DNA of 64,000 bases from Bacillus sp. 7884-1 (lineage in GTDB: Bacteria > Bacillota > Bacilli > Bacillales > Cytobacillaceae): contig NZ_NPDD01000116.1 of assembly GCF_002272245.1 (NCBI RefSeq), positions 1-64,000 on the forward strand. Direction: 5' to 3'. Positions 49,311 to 59,025 of the stretch are shown here, piece after piece (positions within the stretch are counted from its first letter, which is position 1; every line of letters starts with the position of its first letter). The notes beneath the pieces were generated by a model. The model saw only the letters and a program-made list of their open reading frames with translations, had not been told where the DNA came from and did not search any database. Both the position numbers and the translations under genes were made by a program.

Positions 49311-51373
49311 TTATGATTCTAGTATCAAAACATCAAAAGGATTTAAAGTATGTTTATTTGTAACCATATTTCCTGTTAGTATGTTTTTGTACTCTTTTTT
49401 AACAACAATCTCTTGCGGTCTTTCAGAATAATTTAATAAGAATGTGTACTCTATTCCATCTTTATGTCGAATGGCTAATTCGATCTCCTCTGACAACTCA
49501 AATTGATCATGATAGTTATTTAGTTCAAATTCCTTCAATAGTAAGGATGCATGCTCTAAATTAAATACTCCGCCAAAATAATAGCTGCTGCCTAATCCAT
49601 AGTTTCGTTTTACTAAGGCAGGCTTACCTTCAAAATACGCACTAGAAAACGTACTAATTACCTCTACATCATCCGATTGTAGTTGTAGTATTCGTTAAAA
49701 TCATTCGCCTCCAGAACATTTTCTCCCTTGAAGTTTATACTAGGTACCTCTTCAAATGGAGCAACTCTCGTGAAATCTTCTACGGTCACTCCAACTAAAT
49801 CAGCCAAATATCCAGGGAATGCCTTCATATACGTTTGGCCGGTTTCATCCTTATAACCAGAACGACATCCAAATATGATTTTTCCGCCATCTTTAACGTA
49901 TTCTTTAAATAATTCAGCTTGTTGTTTCGTTACTATGGCTGGATGAGGATAAACTAGTACTTTGTATTTCTTTAAATCATCTATAGTAGTTTCATTCCTT
50001 AAGTAAACAGCATCTGCGGGTACATGGTTGTATTGAAAGGCTTTAATCCATGCATCTTTACTTTTTGAAGCATATGGTCCATACCATTTATCAAATTCTC
50101 CGTCCCATTCATTATCATAGCTTGTTACAAGAGCAGCCTCCGCTTTATAGGAGGAGCCAATAATAATATCTCCAATTCGCTGGATTTCTTTGCTTACCTG
50201 GTCAACCTCCTTAACACGGCGATTTGGGAGGTTATGGTAGTCATTGATACCATGCCAGTAAATTTCTGTGCCTTTTGTAGCTGTTCTCCATCTAAAATAC
50301 ATCACCATATCTGCGCCATGAGCAATAGATTGGTAGGTCCATAGCCGAAGCTGGCCAGGTTTTGGCGAAGGTTGTTCCATTCTCGTTACCCAGCCTCCAG
50401 GACCAGATTGCTGTTCAAAAATTGCAAAGTTCGGGGAAATACTTCTGACAATACTTAAATTCCAGCTCCATTTCCGGTCGCGCAATGGTTTTTCTGAATT
50501 GTCTTCGATTACTCTTCCAAAGTTCGGGTAGGAATCATATGCAAAGAAATCGAGTAAATCATTGGTCATTTTGTGATTATCTAAATGATTAAACATCCCG
50601 TTGGTCGTAACCCACTGATTCGGTGCATGTTCACGCAGAATATCTGCTTGTACCTTTGCAAAGGAAATAGCACTATCGGAAATAAATCGTTTTTCATCCA
50701 GCATATGATGAGGGTTCGGTGAATTTGGCACTGTTTTACGAGTTAAGTAGACTTGATCCCAGCTCGTATACGTTTGGTTCCAAAATACTGTGCCCCATGC
50801 CTGATTTAAGTTATCTAACGTTTCATATTTTGCCTTTGCCCATTCCCTGAATGCCTTGTGATCGGCTTCTGAGTAAAAAACATCCATTTCACAATTTAAT
50901 TCGTTATCAATCTGCCAGCCTACGATAGCAGGATGGTCTTTATAATGCTTAACCATTTTAGTGACAAGAATAGAAGATAACCTTTGATAGATTTCAGAGT
51001 TGTAATTATAGTGGCGGCGTGCACCATGTTGATACGAAATACCATCTTGTGTAACGTTTAGTACTTCCTGATACTTTTGTGTCAACCAGGCAGGAGGTGT
51101 TGCAGTTGGTGTCCCCATGATCACTTTTAAACCGTATTCGTGAGCCTTGGCTGCAGCCCGATCAAATAAATCAAACGAAAATATCCCTTCTTCTGGTTCA
51201 AATATCGTCCAGGCAAATTCACCCATACGGACATATGTGAAGCCTAATTCTTTCATTCGTCTGTAATCATCTTCCCATAGTTCCTCTGACCAATGCTCCG
51301 GATAGTAACATACACCTAACTTCAACTTATCCTCTATTAACTTTTTCACCAATAAGAACATCTCCCTAAACAA
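49311..51373 (-). pseudogene. GH42 beta-galactosidase, frameshifted near its end
   Basis: The first 565 residues are a normal GH42 enzyme: KLGVCYYPEHWSEELWEDDY, acid/base Glu in VGWQIDNELNCEM near 155, nucleophile Glu in AIFEQQSGPGGWV near 320. Near 49676 the frame shifts. The other frame goes on SDDVEVISTFSSAYFEGKPA to YGLGSSYYFGGV and then to the C-terminal beta domain ending at 49311 (about 685 residues total). Only the C-terminal part is lost, so residual activity is conceivable. TTG codons at 51373 and 51352 are alternative starts (AGGGAG lies 9 bases before the latter). Confidence 0.87.
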
Positions 51374-51441
51374 AAATTCTGACTGATTTTTGAAATTCTT
51401 TCCAGCTTAATTCCTTTCATGATTTTAATTGAAGAGTGATT

Positions 51442-53739
51442 TTAAATACCATTAAGGGTTCTTAACCCGTAAACTCCACCTGCAATTTTTCCTTTGGTTG
51501 AGGCGAATTTAACTTCAACTTTCTCTTTTCCTCTTGTTATTTCAGTTGGAATTTCGTAAAACTCATTAAATAACTCTTCTGAAACCTTACCTTCAAGCTT
51601 TTGCTCCCCAATTTTCGTATCATTTACTAGTATTTGAAAGTATCTTTCATAAGCTTTTCCATCAAGATATAAAATACCGTCGCCACTAAAATAGGTTACA
51701 CATAGATACATACGTTTAGTTGGATCAACAGCCATTTCATAGCTGAAAAATCCATCATCTTGACTATCTCTCCATGCTCGATGAACTAGATTCAAGTAGC
51801 CTGAATTTGAATTTTTCGCCTTCATTGAATGTTCAACCTCTGATTGCTGCTCGTGCGGTTGAACTTGGTCAACTGTAAGTAATTGTAATTTTTCAAGTTC
51901 ACCTTGTTCACTACTTAAAAATTCCTTATACGCTTCTTCATTCATTAAATCCCAGTATAAGGTGTATCGTTGGTGATGTAAGGCAAAAAAAGGAATGAGA
52001 GTCACTTTTTTCTTTCCTGGTTGTCCAATCTTATCGGTTTCAAATGTTAACGATGAACCTTCTACAGGATTTATCCATTTGTTTAAATTTGTTTCATTCG
52101 TAACTAAGGTGGGAACATCAATTAATGGGTAATTATTTAAAGATAAGTGATCGTCCAAAATATCTGTTTCAGGGAAGTTTTCTCTTCCCAATGCTCCGGC
52201 TAATGCAATAGGTCCATACATAAATGAAACTTTACTTGAATCGCTCTTAGAGACATAGGAATGAAGCTCCATAGGAAGGCTAAGTTCAAGTACATCACCT
52301 GAATTCCAATTGCCTGTTATCGTTAAATACCCGTTCTCACTCGAAGAATAAGTATGCTGATCATTAACCTTTGCACTCAACTCACCTGATATCCAAATTG
52401 GAACCCTTATATGAATCGTTAAAAATTCATTATTAGCCTCTTCGAAGATCAGTTTTGAAGACGGGTTATCAGGAAACGTAGTTTCTTGTTTTAACTTGAT
52501 TTTTTCAAACCCAAGTTCAGAACTAATAAATAAATTCACATATAGTTCTTCATTTTCATAGTGGTAAATTTGTCGTGTATATCGTGCTGGGTTTTCCATT
52601 CCAGTACCAGTACAGCACCAGAACGAATCATCATGCGAGCAGTATACTTTAAAATGTCCAGGCTGCGTTGAAACAAAATATGTTTTCATTCCAGTATCAG
52701 GATCTTGTGAAGCAAGGATATGGTTATACAATGCCCTTTCGTAGTAATCCATGTATTCTACCTTATGTGTCCAATTAAATAAGTGCTCTGTTAGCTTCAG
52801 CATATTATAGGTGTTACATGTTTCATTCGTTTGAATACCAAGTTCTTCCGTATTTTCAAGACCAAAATGTTCATTTTTTGAATTCCCGCCTATGACATAT
52901 GAACGATTTCTAGTGACGATATCCCAGAAGTAAATCGCACAATCATGGTAGTAAGTTTCCCCTGTAATTTCAAAGAGCTTAGCAGCACCAACTACTTTAG
53001 GAATCTGGGTATTGGCGTGTTTTCCTTCAAGTTCATCGATTCCTTTTGAAAGTGGATCAAGGATTGCTTTATGACAGAATCTAATCGCTAGTTCTAGATA
53101 GTCAGTGTTACCTGTTATTAAATAAAGATCAGCCATTGCTTCATTCATTCCGCCATGTTCACATATTAGCATTCGTTGGAACTCTTGATTTGAAAGATTC
53201 TCAGTTCCCCTCTTTGCCCAATCCGCTAGTTTAAGAACAACCTGAAGAGCCTTTTCATTGCCAGTTAGCTTATACGTATCGATTAGCCCAGCATAAATTT
53301 TATGAATGCTATACCACGGTACCCATGAATCTCCCAGACTAAAATTAGAAACCTGAAAATCTCCCCCTGCAAAAACCTTGTCAAAGCAATCTCGTGGAAA
53401 ACCACTTACATACCCATCTGGGTCAAATGATTGCACATGTTCGAGTTCATTAATGGCGTAATCAAGCTTTTCCTTTAATTCTTTATCCTTTGTTACTGCA
53501 TACATACTTGAAGCAGCTGACAACCAATGTCCGATTGAATGACCACTGATTCCTCTTTTTTCCCACCCGCCATAAAGCGGTTTTTTCGGTATTTTGGAAA
53601 TGGCTTGGTAACAAGATGCTACTAATCTATCAACATCCAATGTCAATAAAAATCCTTTTCCAACTTCCTGTGATTCCTTAAAAATACCATCTAATAATGT
53701 AACATTCTGTTTTCGATACTCAACTTTAACATCTTTCAT
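51442..53739 (-). CDS. GH127 beta-L-arabinofuranosidase
   Basis: 765 residues, no signal peptide. The (alpha/alpha)6 barrel begins with LLDGIFKESQEVGKGFLLTL and KPLYGGWEKRGISGHSIGHW. The zinc-cysteine active site is Glu/Cys in GIQTNETCNTYNMLK near 306 and the Cys pair SFWCCTGTGMENPAR near 375, of which one Cys is the nucleophile. The family releases beta-L-arabinofuranose from plant glycoproteins and short arabino-oligosaccharides. It lies 69 bases upstream of the GH42 gene in the same direction and is divergent from an AraC regulator. Confidence 0.9.
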   Translation of the reverse strand: MKDVKVEYRKQNVTLLDGIFKESQEVGKGFLLTLDVDRLVASCYQAISKIPKKPLYGGWEKRGISGHSIGHWLSAASSMYAVTKDKELKEKLDYAINELEHVQSFDPDGYVSGFPRDCFDKVFAGGDFQVSNFSLGDSWVPWYSIHKIYAGLIDTYKLTGNEKALQVVLKLADWAKRGTENLSNQEFQRMLICEHGGMNEAMADLYLITGNTDYLELAIRFCHKAILDPLSKGIDELEGKHANTQIPKVVGAAKLFEITGETYYHDCAIYFWDIVTRNRSYVIGGNSKNEHFGLENTEELGIQTNETCNTYNMLKLTEHLFNWTHKVEYMDYYERALYNHILASQDPDTGMKTYFVSTQPGHFKVYCSHDDSFWCCTGTGMENPARYTRQIYHYENEELYVNLFISSELGFEKIKLKQETTFPDNPSSKLIFEEANNEFLTIHIRVPIWISGELSAKVNDQHTYSSSENGYLTITGNWNSGDVLELSLPMELHSYVSKSDSSKVSFMYGPIALAGALGRENFPETDILDDHLSLNNYPLIDVPTLVTNETNLNKWINPVEGSSLTFETDKIGQPGKKKVTLIPFFALHHQRYTLYWDLMNEEAYKEFLSSEQGELEKLQLLTVDQVQPHEQQSEVEHSMKAKNSNSGYLNLVHRAWRDSQDDGFFSYEMAVDPTKRMYLCVTYFSGDGILYLDGKAYERYFQILVNDTKIGEQKLEGKVSEELFNEFYEIPTEITRGKEKVEVKFASTKGKIAGGVYGLRTLNGI

Positions 53740-53893
53740 GAAAATTCACCCTCTTATGTATTTAATATCGTTATCAACCATTATGAATTTTCCATTAGTA
53801 AAATGGAATTCACAATATAATGAAATACATATCCTTTTTTTAGATTTTTTGTGGTAAGGTCGTTGTAGATATTATTTTTGAGGGTGATCTAGT

Positions 53894-54766
53894 ATGCACA
53901 CAATTCATTTGACCTCATATAGTCTTCCCTTAGTGAGAGAATTAGGTTTCATGCATGATGAAAAAGGAATATTTCGTCATCCTGATCGAAAGATGAAAAA
54001 TATACATGTCTTTGTTTTTGTAGTAAAAGGAAGTATTCATGTAATTGAAGATGGGACGGAGTACAGGGTAACTAAAGGGTCATATCTTTTTCTAAGAAAA
54101 AATGTTTCCCATTGGGGAGGTGATTTCTATGAACCAGGAACAAGCTGGTTTTATGTTCACTTTTATGATGCTCCTGGGACTGATAGGAACGAAGCGGAAA
54201 CTGAATTCAAGTATTTTCCAAATTCCTCGTTAATTTACGAGGAAACTTATGAAACAAAACTAAGTTTGCCGAAGTATGGCAAAGTATTAAGCCCTGATTT
54301 TTTAATGACAAAGCTAAAAACTTTGGTAACTCTATATGAGACCCCACACCCATTACGACCTATCCAGTTATCTTTATCGACCTATCAACTATTCAAAGAT
54401 ATTTACACAGATTATATAGAAGATCAGAACAACACAAAGAAGCATGTTGTGGTCAATCAAATGATTAAAATATTAAAAAACGCCCCTGATGAGAAATTAA
54501 CAGGTGAGGAAATCGCAGATATTCTTGGCATGAACTATGCTTATCTATGTACACTTTTTAAAAAGTATACTGGAAAAAGTGTAAAAAGGTACCAAAACGA
54601 ACTTTTAATTGAAAAGGCAGTTGAAATGTTTAAAAGAAATGCTGGAAATGTTTCAGAAATAAGTGATGCTCTAGGTTTTTCGAATCCCTTTTACTTTAGT
54701 CGAGTCTTTAAAAAAATCACTGGTGTATCTCCGACAACATTTATAAGTGAAAATTATAAGTATTAA
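53894..54766 (+). CDS. AraC-family transcriptional regulator
   Basis: 290 residues. The cupin-type sensor domain is at the N terminus (HVFVFVVKGSIHVIEDGTEY). Two HTH motifs lie at the C terminus (TGEEIADILGMNYAYLCTLF; NVSEISDALGFSNPFYFSRV). GAGGG precedes the ATG. It is divergent from GH127 with 154 bases between, and probably activates the GH127-GH42 unit in response to a plant sugar. Confidence 0.88.
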   Translation: MHTIHLTSYSLPLVRELGFMHDEKGIFRHPDRKMKNIHVFVFVVKGSIHVIEDGTEYRVTKGSYLFLRKNVSHWGGDFYEPGTSWFYVHFYDAPGTDRNEAETEFKYFPNSSLIYEETYETKLSLPKYGKVLSPDFLMTKLKTLVTLYETPHPLRPIQLSLSTYQLFKDIYTDYIEDQNNTKKHVVVNQMIKILKNAPDEKLTGEEIADILGMNYAYLCTLFKKYTGKSVKRYQNELLIEKAVEMFKRNAGNVSEISDALGFSNPFYFSRVFKKITGVSPTTFISENYKY

Positions 54767-54890
54767 TCAATGAATAACTTCACCGCTAAAGAATCTTCAT
54801 TACATCCTTTGACACTTTGTAACGTGACTGTTATGTATTAAACCATTCTATTTCTTTATTTTGTCTTCCATATCTTTAGTTATTAAAGAA

Positions 54891-54964
54891 AAAATGCAGC
54901 CTCTGCCCAATTATGTCTTGAACGGAGGCTGCATGGAGACAGGAATCCACATAGATTCCTGTCT
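54891..54964 (-). terminator. Tandem hairpin terminator
   Basis: Two stems follow each other: AGACAGGAATC/GATTCCTGTCT (54937-54964) and TGCAGCCTC/GAGGCTGCA (54895-54933). On the minus strand the second ends in TTTTTTC. They terminate the CAP-domain gene. Confidence 0.75.
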
Positions 54965-54976
54965 TACTTCTTCCTT

Positions 54977-56161
54977 TTACTTACCAATAAACATTTGTGT
55001 CCAATGGTTGCCAGACTTTTCGTAACCTACTCCAATATGAGTAAAGTTAGCACTTAAAATGTTCTTCCTGTGTCCTTCACTGTTCATCCATGCTGTTACG
55101 ACCTCTTGTGGTGTACGTTGTCCTTGGGCAATATTTTCCCCTGCTGACTTATACGACACGCCCATGTCCCTCATCATGTCAAATGGTGAACCATAGGTCG
55201 GGCTCGTATGTGAAAAATAATTGTTTTGCGCCATGTCTACAGATTTCTTTTGTGCAACTCCGCTTAATTGTGAATCGTGTTTTAAAGCCGGAAGACCGTT
55301 TTTACTACGCTGTGCATTGGTTAAATCAATCACCTGTTGAACGTATGCACTAACATTGCCAGTTGCTGGAGCCGGTGCTGCTGGTTTTGGTGCTGGTGCT
55401 GCTGGTGCTGCTGGTGCTGCTGGTTTTGGCGCCGGTGCTGCAGGTGCTGGTGCTGCTGGTTTTGGCGCCGGTGCTGCAGGTGCTGGTGCTGCTGGTTTTG
55501 GCGCCGGTGCTGCAGGTGCTGGCGCTGGTGCTGCAGGTGCTGGTTGTTGTTGAGTTGGTGCTTGTGTTGTTGGTTGTTGCTGCTGTGTTGGAGTCTTTCC
55601 TTGTTGACCTCCAAATTGATACCATTGAACAGATCCGAATGGAATGTACCTATACTGAGCATGTTGAATTAATATCGCTTTTGTATGAGGGTAATTCTCA
55701 CTATTCAATGTTGTTCGGTCTGCTGAGATATTCAATGCATCATTATTGTTATTCATATTAACGTTATTGCGATTTACATTTCTGTTTTGGATTCGATTTG
55801 CCTGACGATCATTATTTACATTTCTGTTTTTGATTCGATTCGCCTGACGGTCATTATTTACATTTCTGTTTTGAATTCGATTTGCATGACGATCATTGTT
55901 TACATTGGTTACAAAATCATCATTATTGTTTCGATTTCGATCCCAATCGCTGTCATTATTATCATTATTGGTGTAATCCTCGGTTAGTGGACCATTATGG
56001 TCAATCCCGTCATCTCTTCCATTACCAACATTTAAAGTGGTTTGGTCTCGATCTATCCTGCTTGTACGGACTTCATCAGCTGCATCATTTCCATTGTTAC
56101 ATGCAGCTAGACCTAATGTTAAAACCCCTGATAGTAGTAAGCCTAATGGCTTTTTTATCAA
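54977..56161 (-). CDS. CAP-domain lipoprotein with two internal repeat tracts
   Basis: 394 residues starting at TTG (GGGGG 8 bases upstream). Lipoprotein signal PLGLLLSGVLTLGLAACNNG. Next comes an Asn/Asp/Arg-rich tract with three near-identical 14-residue units (NNDRQANRIQNRNV), a Gln/Pro stretch, and an Ala-Pro tract with APKPAAPAPA units. The C-terminal 130 residues are a CAP/SCP domain (YVQQVIDLTNAQRSKNGLPA; SHTSPTYGSPFDMM; SAGENIAQGQ; HRKNILSANFTHIGVGY), like YkwD of Bacillus. The tracts look like wall-spanning spacers. Function of the CAP domain is unknown; a cell-surface or spore role is possible. Confidence 0.88.
   Translation of the reverse strand: MIKKPLGLLLSGVLTLGLAACNNGNDAADEVRTSRIDRDQTTLNVGNGRDDGIDHNGPLTEDYTNNDNNDSDWDRNRNNNDDFVTNVNNDRHANRIQNRNVNNDRQANRIKNRNVNNDRQANRIQNRNVNRNNVNMNNNNDALNISADRTTLNSENYPHTKAILIQHAQYRYIPFGSVQWYQFGGQQGKTPTQQQQPTTQAPTQQQPAPAAPAPAPAAPAPKPAAPAPAAPAPKPAAPAPAAPAPKPAAPAAPAAPAPKPAAPAPATGNVSAYVQQVIDLTNAQRSKNGLPALKHDSQLSGVAQKKSVDMAQNNYFSHTSPTYGSPFDMMRDMGVSYKSAGENIAQGQRTPQEVVTAWMNSEGHRKNILSANFTHIGVGYEKSGNHWTQMFIGK
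55364..55547 (-). repeat. Coding Ala-Pro minisatellite
   Basis: A unit of about 45 bases containing GGTTTTGGCGCCGGTGCTGC is repeated at least three times almost without change, at 55428, 55458 and 55494 onward. It encodes the APAPKPAAPAPA tract. Near-identity at DNA level points to recent slippage. Confidence 0.8.
55765..55898 (-). repeat. Coding 42-base tandem repeat
   Basis: Three units containing ATTTACATTTCTGTTTT follow each other every 42 bases. Each encodes 14 residues (NNDRQANRIQNRNV) of the CAP lipoprotein. Confidence 0.8.
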
Positions 56162-56255
56162 ACTGATTACCCCCTTGCAAAATTGTTTTTTTGCCTTCTT
56201 ATTTTTGTTTTTTTTTCGAAAAATATTGATGGTAAAAAACGTCTATTTTCCAAAT

Positions 56256-56291
56256 AAAAAAACCGAAAGGTAATTGTTACCAATCGGTTAT
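56256..56291 (-). terminator. Rho-independent terminator
   Basis: AACCGA and TCGGTT flank GGTAA/TTACC; on the minus strand the hairpin ends in TTTTTTT. It ends the importer-esterase-GH43 operon. Confidence 0.8.
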
Positions 56292-56318
56292 TTATCATAT
56301 ATATGGGGTAAATTACTA

Positions 56319-57092
56319 TTAGAAATCATTAAAGGTTTGAAACAGCATCGCATGCCCACCGTCCTCGTCAAGTAAAGGCTCAGGATTTTGAATCCATGGA
56401 CCAAGTATATTGCCTGTTGTAGACCGGGCTATACCGACAGCGTATCCATTTTGACTCCTACTTGACCAAAGCATTTGCAGGTCCCCTTGTTGAGACCGAT
56501 AAAGGTAAGGACCGTCTGTAATATAATCTTTTTCTCCTCTAACAGGAACCGTCCAATCAGCTTCTGAGGCCCTAAATAGAAGTACAGGCTCTCCAATGAC
56601 TGTTTTAAAATCAGACGATAACCTCTGGGCCCACATTTCACCGTCATGAACCTGAAGCCATTCGCGGCAAAAAATAATCCAAGGCTTAATCTTATCATCA
56701 ATAAACAATGTTCCATCAAGACATTCCCAATCACTAGGTGTAATGGGATTTTCAGACAAAGGAGAAAACGGACCTAATGGACTTCCGGCAACTAGGAGTT
56801 GAGTACCTCGGCATTTCCCTTCAGCCTTAAAACTAGCAAACATATAATATTGATTTTGATAAAAGTAAACCTCTAGTGCCCAAAAGTGCTGATCACCCCA
56901 AAAGTCTTCACCAGGCCGGAAGACTGGAAATGGCCCTTCCCAATGTTCTAAGTCACTGCTTTTGTAGGCATCAAAGCCAACCCCCTGCCCCTCCCAAACA
57001 TTTTGATCCGTCGTTCCATAAAGAAAATAGGTTTTAGACTCATCGGTTAGGATAAAGGGGTCACGAATTCGTATGTCATTTTTAGTGAGCAT
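56319..57092 (-). CDS. GH43-like hydrolase, possibly C-terminally truncated
   Basis: 257 residues from ATG 57092, with GGGAGAG 5 bases upstream. Catalytic Asp in IRIRDPFILTDES near 9, Glu in FWALEVYFYQNQY near 75, Asp in WECLDGTLFIDDK near 130. The frame ends GGHAMLFQTFNDF followed at once by several stops. The homologue at 36925 has a further 40 residues beyond the same point, closing the propeller. It may be a shortened protein. Last gene of the second ABC operon. Confidence 0.8.
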   Translation of the reverse strand: MLTKNDIRIRDPFILTDESKTYFLYGTTDQNVWEGQGVGFDAYKSSDLEHWEGPFPVFRPGEDFWGDQHFWALEVYFYQNQYYMFASFKAEGKCRGTQLLVAGSPLGPFSPLSENPITPSDWECLDGTLFIDDKIKPWIIFCREWLQVHDGEMWAQRLSSDFKTVIGEPVLLFRASEADWTVPVRGEKDYITDGPYLYRSQQGDLQMLWSSRSQNGYAVGIARSTTGNILGPWIQNPEPLLDEDGGHAMLFQTFNDF

Positions 57093-57149
57093 GTTTTCTC
57101 TCCCATCACATCTTAAATCTGAAAGCATTTGGTATTTGAAAATTAACGA

Positions 57150-57956
57150 CTAGAATCCTCTTTTTCTTAACCATGCCTCACATAACCCTGGCCAAGCTTT
57201 TGCCTCAGGATGTTCCTCAGCCATCCCTAATCCATGTCGACCACTTTCAAAAACATGAAGTTCAAAGGGAATCTTATACCTGTTTAACATAGAGGTGAAA
57301 AGCAAACTATTTTCAACGTCAACCGCTGCGTCATCAGCTGTATGCCAGAGAAAGGTCGGTGGAGTATCTTTTGTAATTTGAGATTCACTTGATAATAATT
57401 GAATCATTTCCATACTTGGGCTTTCACCTAATAAATTGTTTCTGCTTCCTTCATGGGTATACTCCCCCATGGTAATGACTGGGTAACAAAGAACCATGAC
57501 ATCTGGACGGCTGCTAATCCTTTCAATCGGATCTTCTGCCTGACTATTTCCTAAGTCAAAATGAGTTCCAGCGGTTGAAGCTAAATGACCTCCTGCAGAA
57601 AACCCAAGGATTCCAATACGATTGTGGTCTAATTTCCACTCAGAAGCATGATATCTTACCATGCGAAGCGCTCTCTCGGCATCAACTAATGGGATTGGAT
57701 GACTAAATGGTGCTACTCGATAATGGAGGACGATTGCAGAAATGCCAATGGAATTTAGCCACTGTGCTACTGGGTATGCCTCATGTTCTGCACGGTGAGA
57801 GTATCCACCTCCAGGAGCGATTAACATGACTGGATACGTCCCATCACCATCAAGCAAAAAGGGTTCGATACTAGGACAATCTGTGTTAAATTCATTTTCT
57901 ACTAGTTTGACATTGTCCCATAATGGTATCTTTCCTCTTGTATGTTGTATATTCAT
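57150..57956 (-). CDS. Alpha/beta hydrolase, acetylxylan-esterase-like
   Basis: 268 residues. The oxyanion motif is MLIAPGGGYSHRAEHE near 43, and the nucleophile Ser lies in IGILGFSAGGHLAST near 122. The acid Asp is in WHTADDAAVDVENS near 205 and the His in ESGRHGLGMAEEHPEA near 240. No signal peptide, so it acts on imported material. Such esterases remove acetyl groups from xylan or pectin oligosaccharides. GGAGG precedes the ATG and overlaps the end of the upstream reading frame. Confidence 0.85.
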   Translation of the reverse strand: MNIQHTRGKIPLWDNVKLVENEFNTDCPSIEPFLLDGDGTYPVMLIAPGGGYSHRAEHEAYPVAQWLNSIGISAIVLHYRVAPFSHPIPLVDAERALRMVRYHASEWKLDHNRIGILGFSAGGHLASTAGTHFDLGNSQAEDPIERISSRPDVMVLCYPVITMGEYTHEGSRNNLLGESPSMEMIQLLSSESQITKDTPPTFLWHTADDAAVDVENSLLFTSMLNRYKIPFELHVFESGRHGLGMAEEHPEAKAWPGLCEAWLRKRGF

Positions 57957-57958
57957 AC

Positions 57959-58930
57959 TTATTCCTCCATCTCCAAGGTAACTGGTTCCCCAGTCATGGC
58001 TGAATGTGCTGCTGCGAGTGTTACACGATGTGTTTTCACAGCATCCTTATAGGATGATAAAATATGGGTTGGATCCCCTGTTTTGATGGCATCAAGGAAG
58101 ATTTTATTTTCAATAAGTTAAGGATCCAATTGATTCCTATATTCTGTCATTTCCTTACCACGAATGTCTCTTAATAGATTAGAACTGATTTGAATGACTC
58201 CTCCATTGGTATATACATCCAGTCCAGCCTTATTTGATTCAGGGAGAATGCAGGTATTAGAAATCGTTGCAATCATTCCATTATTCAGCTTTAAGGTCAC
58301 ACATCCTACATCAGAAACAGTTGTGCCCTCCACTTTGTCCGCCATCATCCTGTTGCTAAAGGCAGCATAAACTTCTTTGATTTCTCCGCAGAGAAAACGT
58401 AAAAGGTCGACAATATGTGTAGTCTGTTCAACAAATTGTCCCCCTGATTTATTTACGTCTCTCCACCAAGGAACCATCGGCATATCCCCCATCCAATAAC
58501 CAAGGGCCATCCCTATTTGACGTTCCTGAAGAAGGGATAGAGCTTTTTTAGAAAGATCCATATAACGCCAGTGGTAACCTACAGATGTAATAAGACCCTG
58601 CTCTTCTATCTTTTTGGCAATTTCATATGGCGTATCATTTATTCCCAGCGGTTTCTCCACAAAAAAAGGAATTCTTCTTTCGATTAATGCTTGTTCTACT
58701 GAACCATGAGCCATTGGCGGTACACAAATATAGACTGCATCTAGTTTTTGTTTATCTAACATCTGCTCAACGTTTGTATAGCCAGAAGCATTGGACCAAT
58801 TTCTTGCTTCACCTTCAGCCTTTTCTAAACTAGTTCCACAGAAAGCTGTAACTTCTACCCCTAACATTTCCCCTAAAATAGATGCATGCTTTTTTGCAAA
58901 AAAGCCAGTTCCAATAAATCCAATTTCCAT
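57959..58930 (-). pseudogene. Gfo/Idh/MocA oxidoreductase with premature stop
   Basis: The N-terminal Rossmann domain (IGFIGTGFFAKKHASILGEM) and ERRIPFFVEKPLGINDTPYE are intact. Codon 271 is TAA, after EYRNQLDP (near 58118). The same frame then continues LIENKIFLDAIKTGDPTHIL and further to a natural stop at 57959, which overlaps the RBS of the next gene. The full gene would have 323 residues. The last 53 residues, part of the C-terminal beta sheet, would be lost. Confidence 0.87.
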
Positions 58931-58978
58931 TCTATTTACCTCTTAACTTAGTTTACAATATTTAAATACATATGATGA

Positions 58979-59016
58979 AAGGGAGAGATAGTAAATGGCT
59001 TCACTATCTCTCCCTT
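58979..59016. terminator. Intercistronic 14-bp hairpin
   Basis: AAGGGAGAGATAGT and ACTATCTCTCCCTT form a perfect stem just after the DUF624 gene. There is no good T-run on the minus strand, so it probably reduces downstream expression or stabilises the mRNA. Confidence 0.6.
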
Positions 59017-59025
59017 CCATTATTA

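Noticed and set aside
55337-55761. Several long open frames antisense to and out of frame with the CAP-domain gene, rich in Cys/Trp, Gly/Ala or Val/Leu
   Set aside because: They are shadows of the GC-rich Ala-Pro repeat; no RBS, and composition is an artefact of the 45-base unit.
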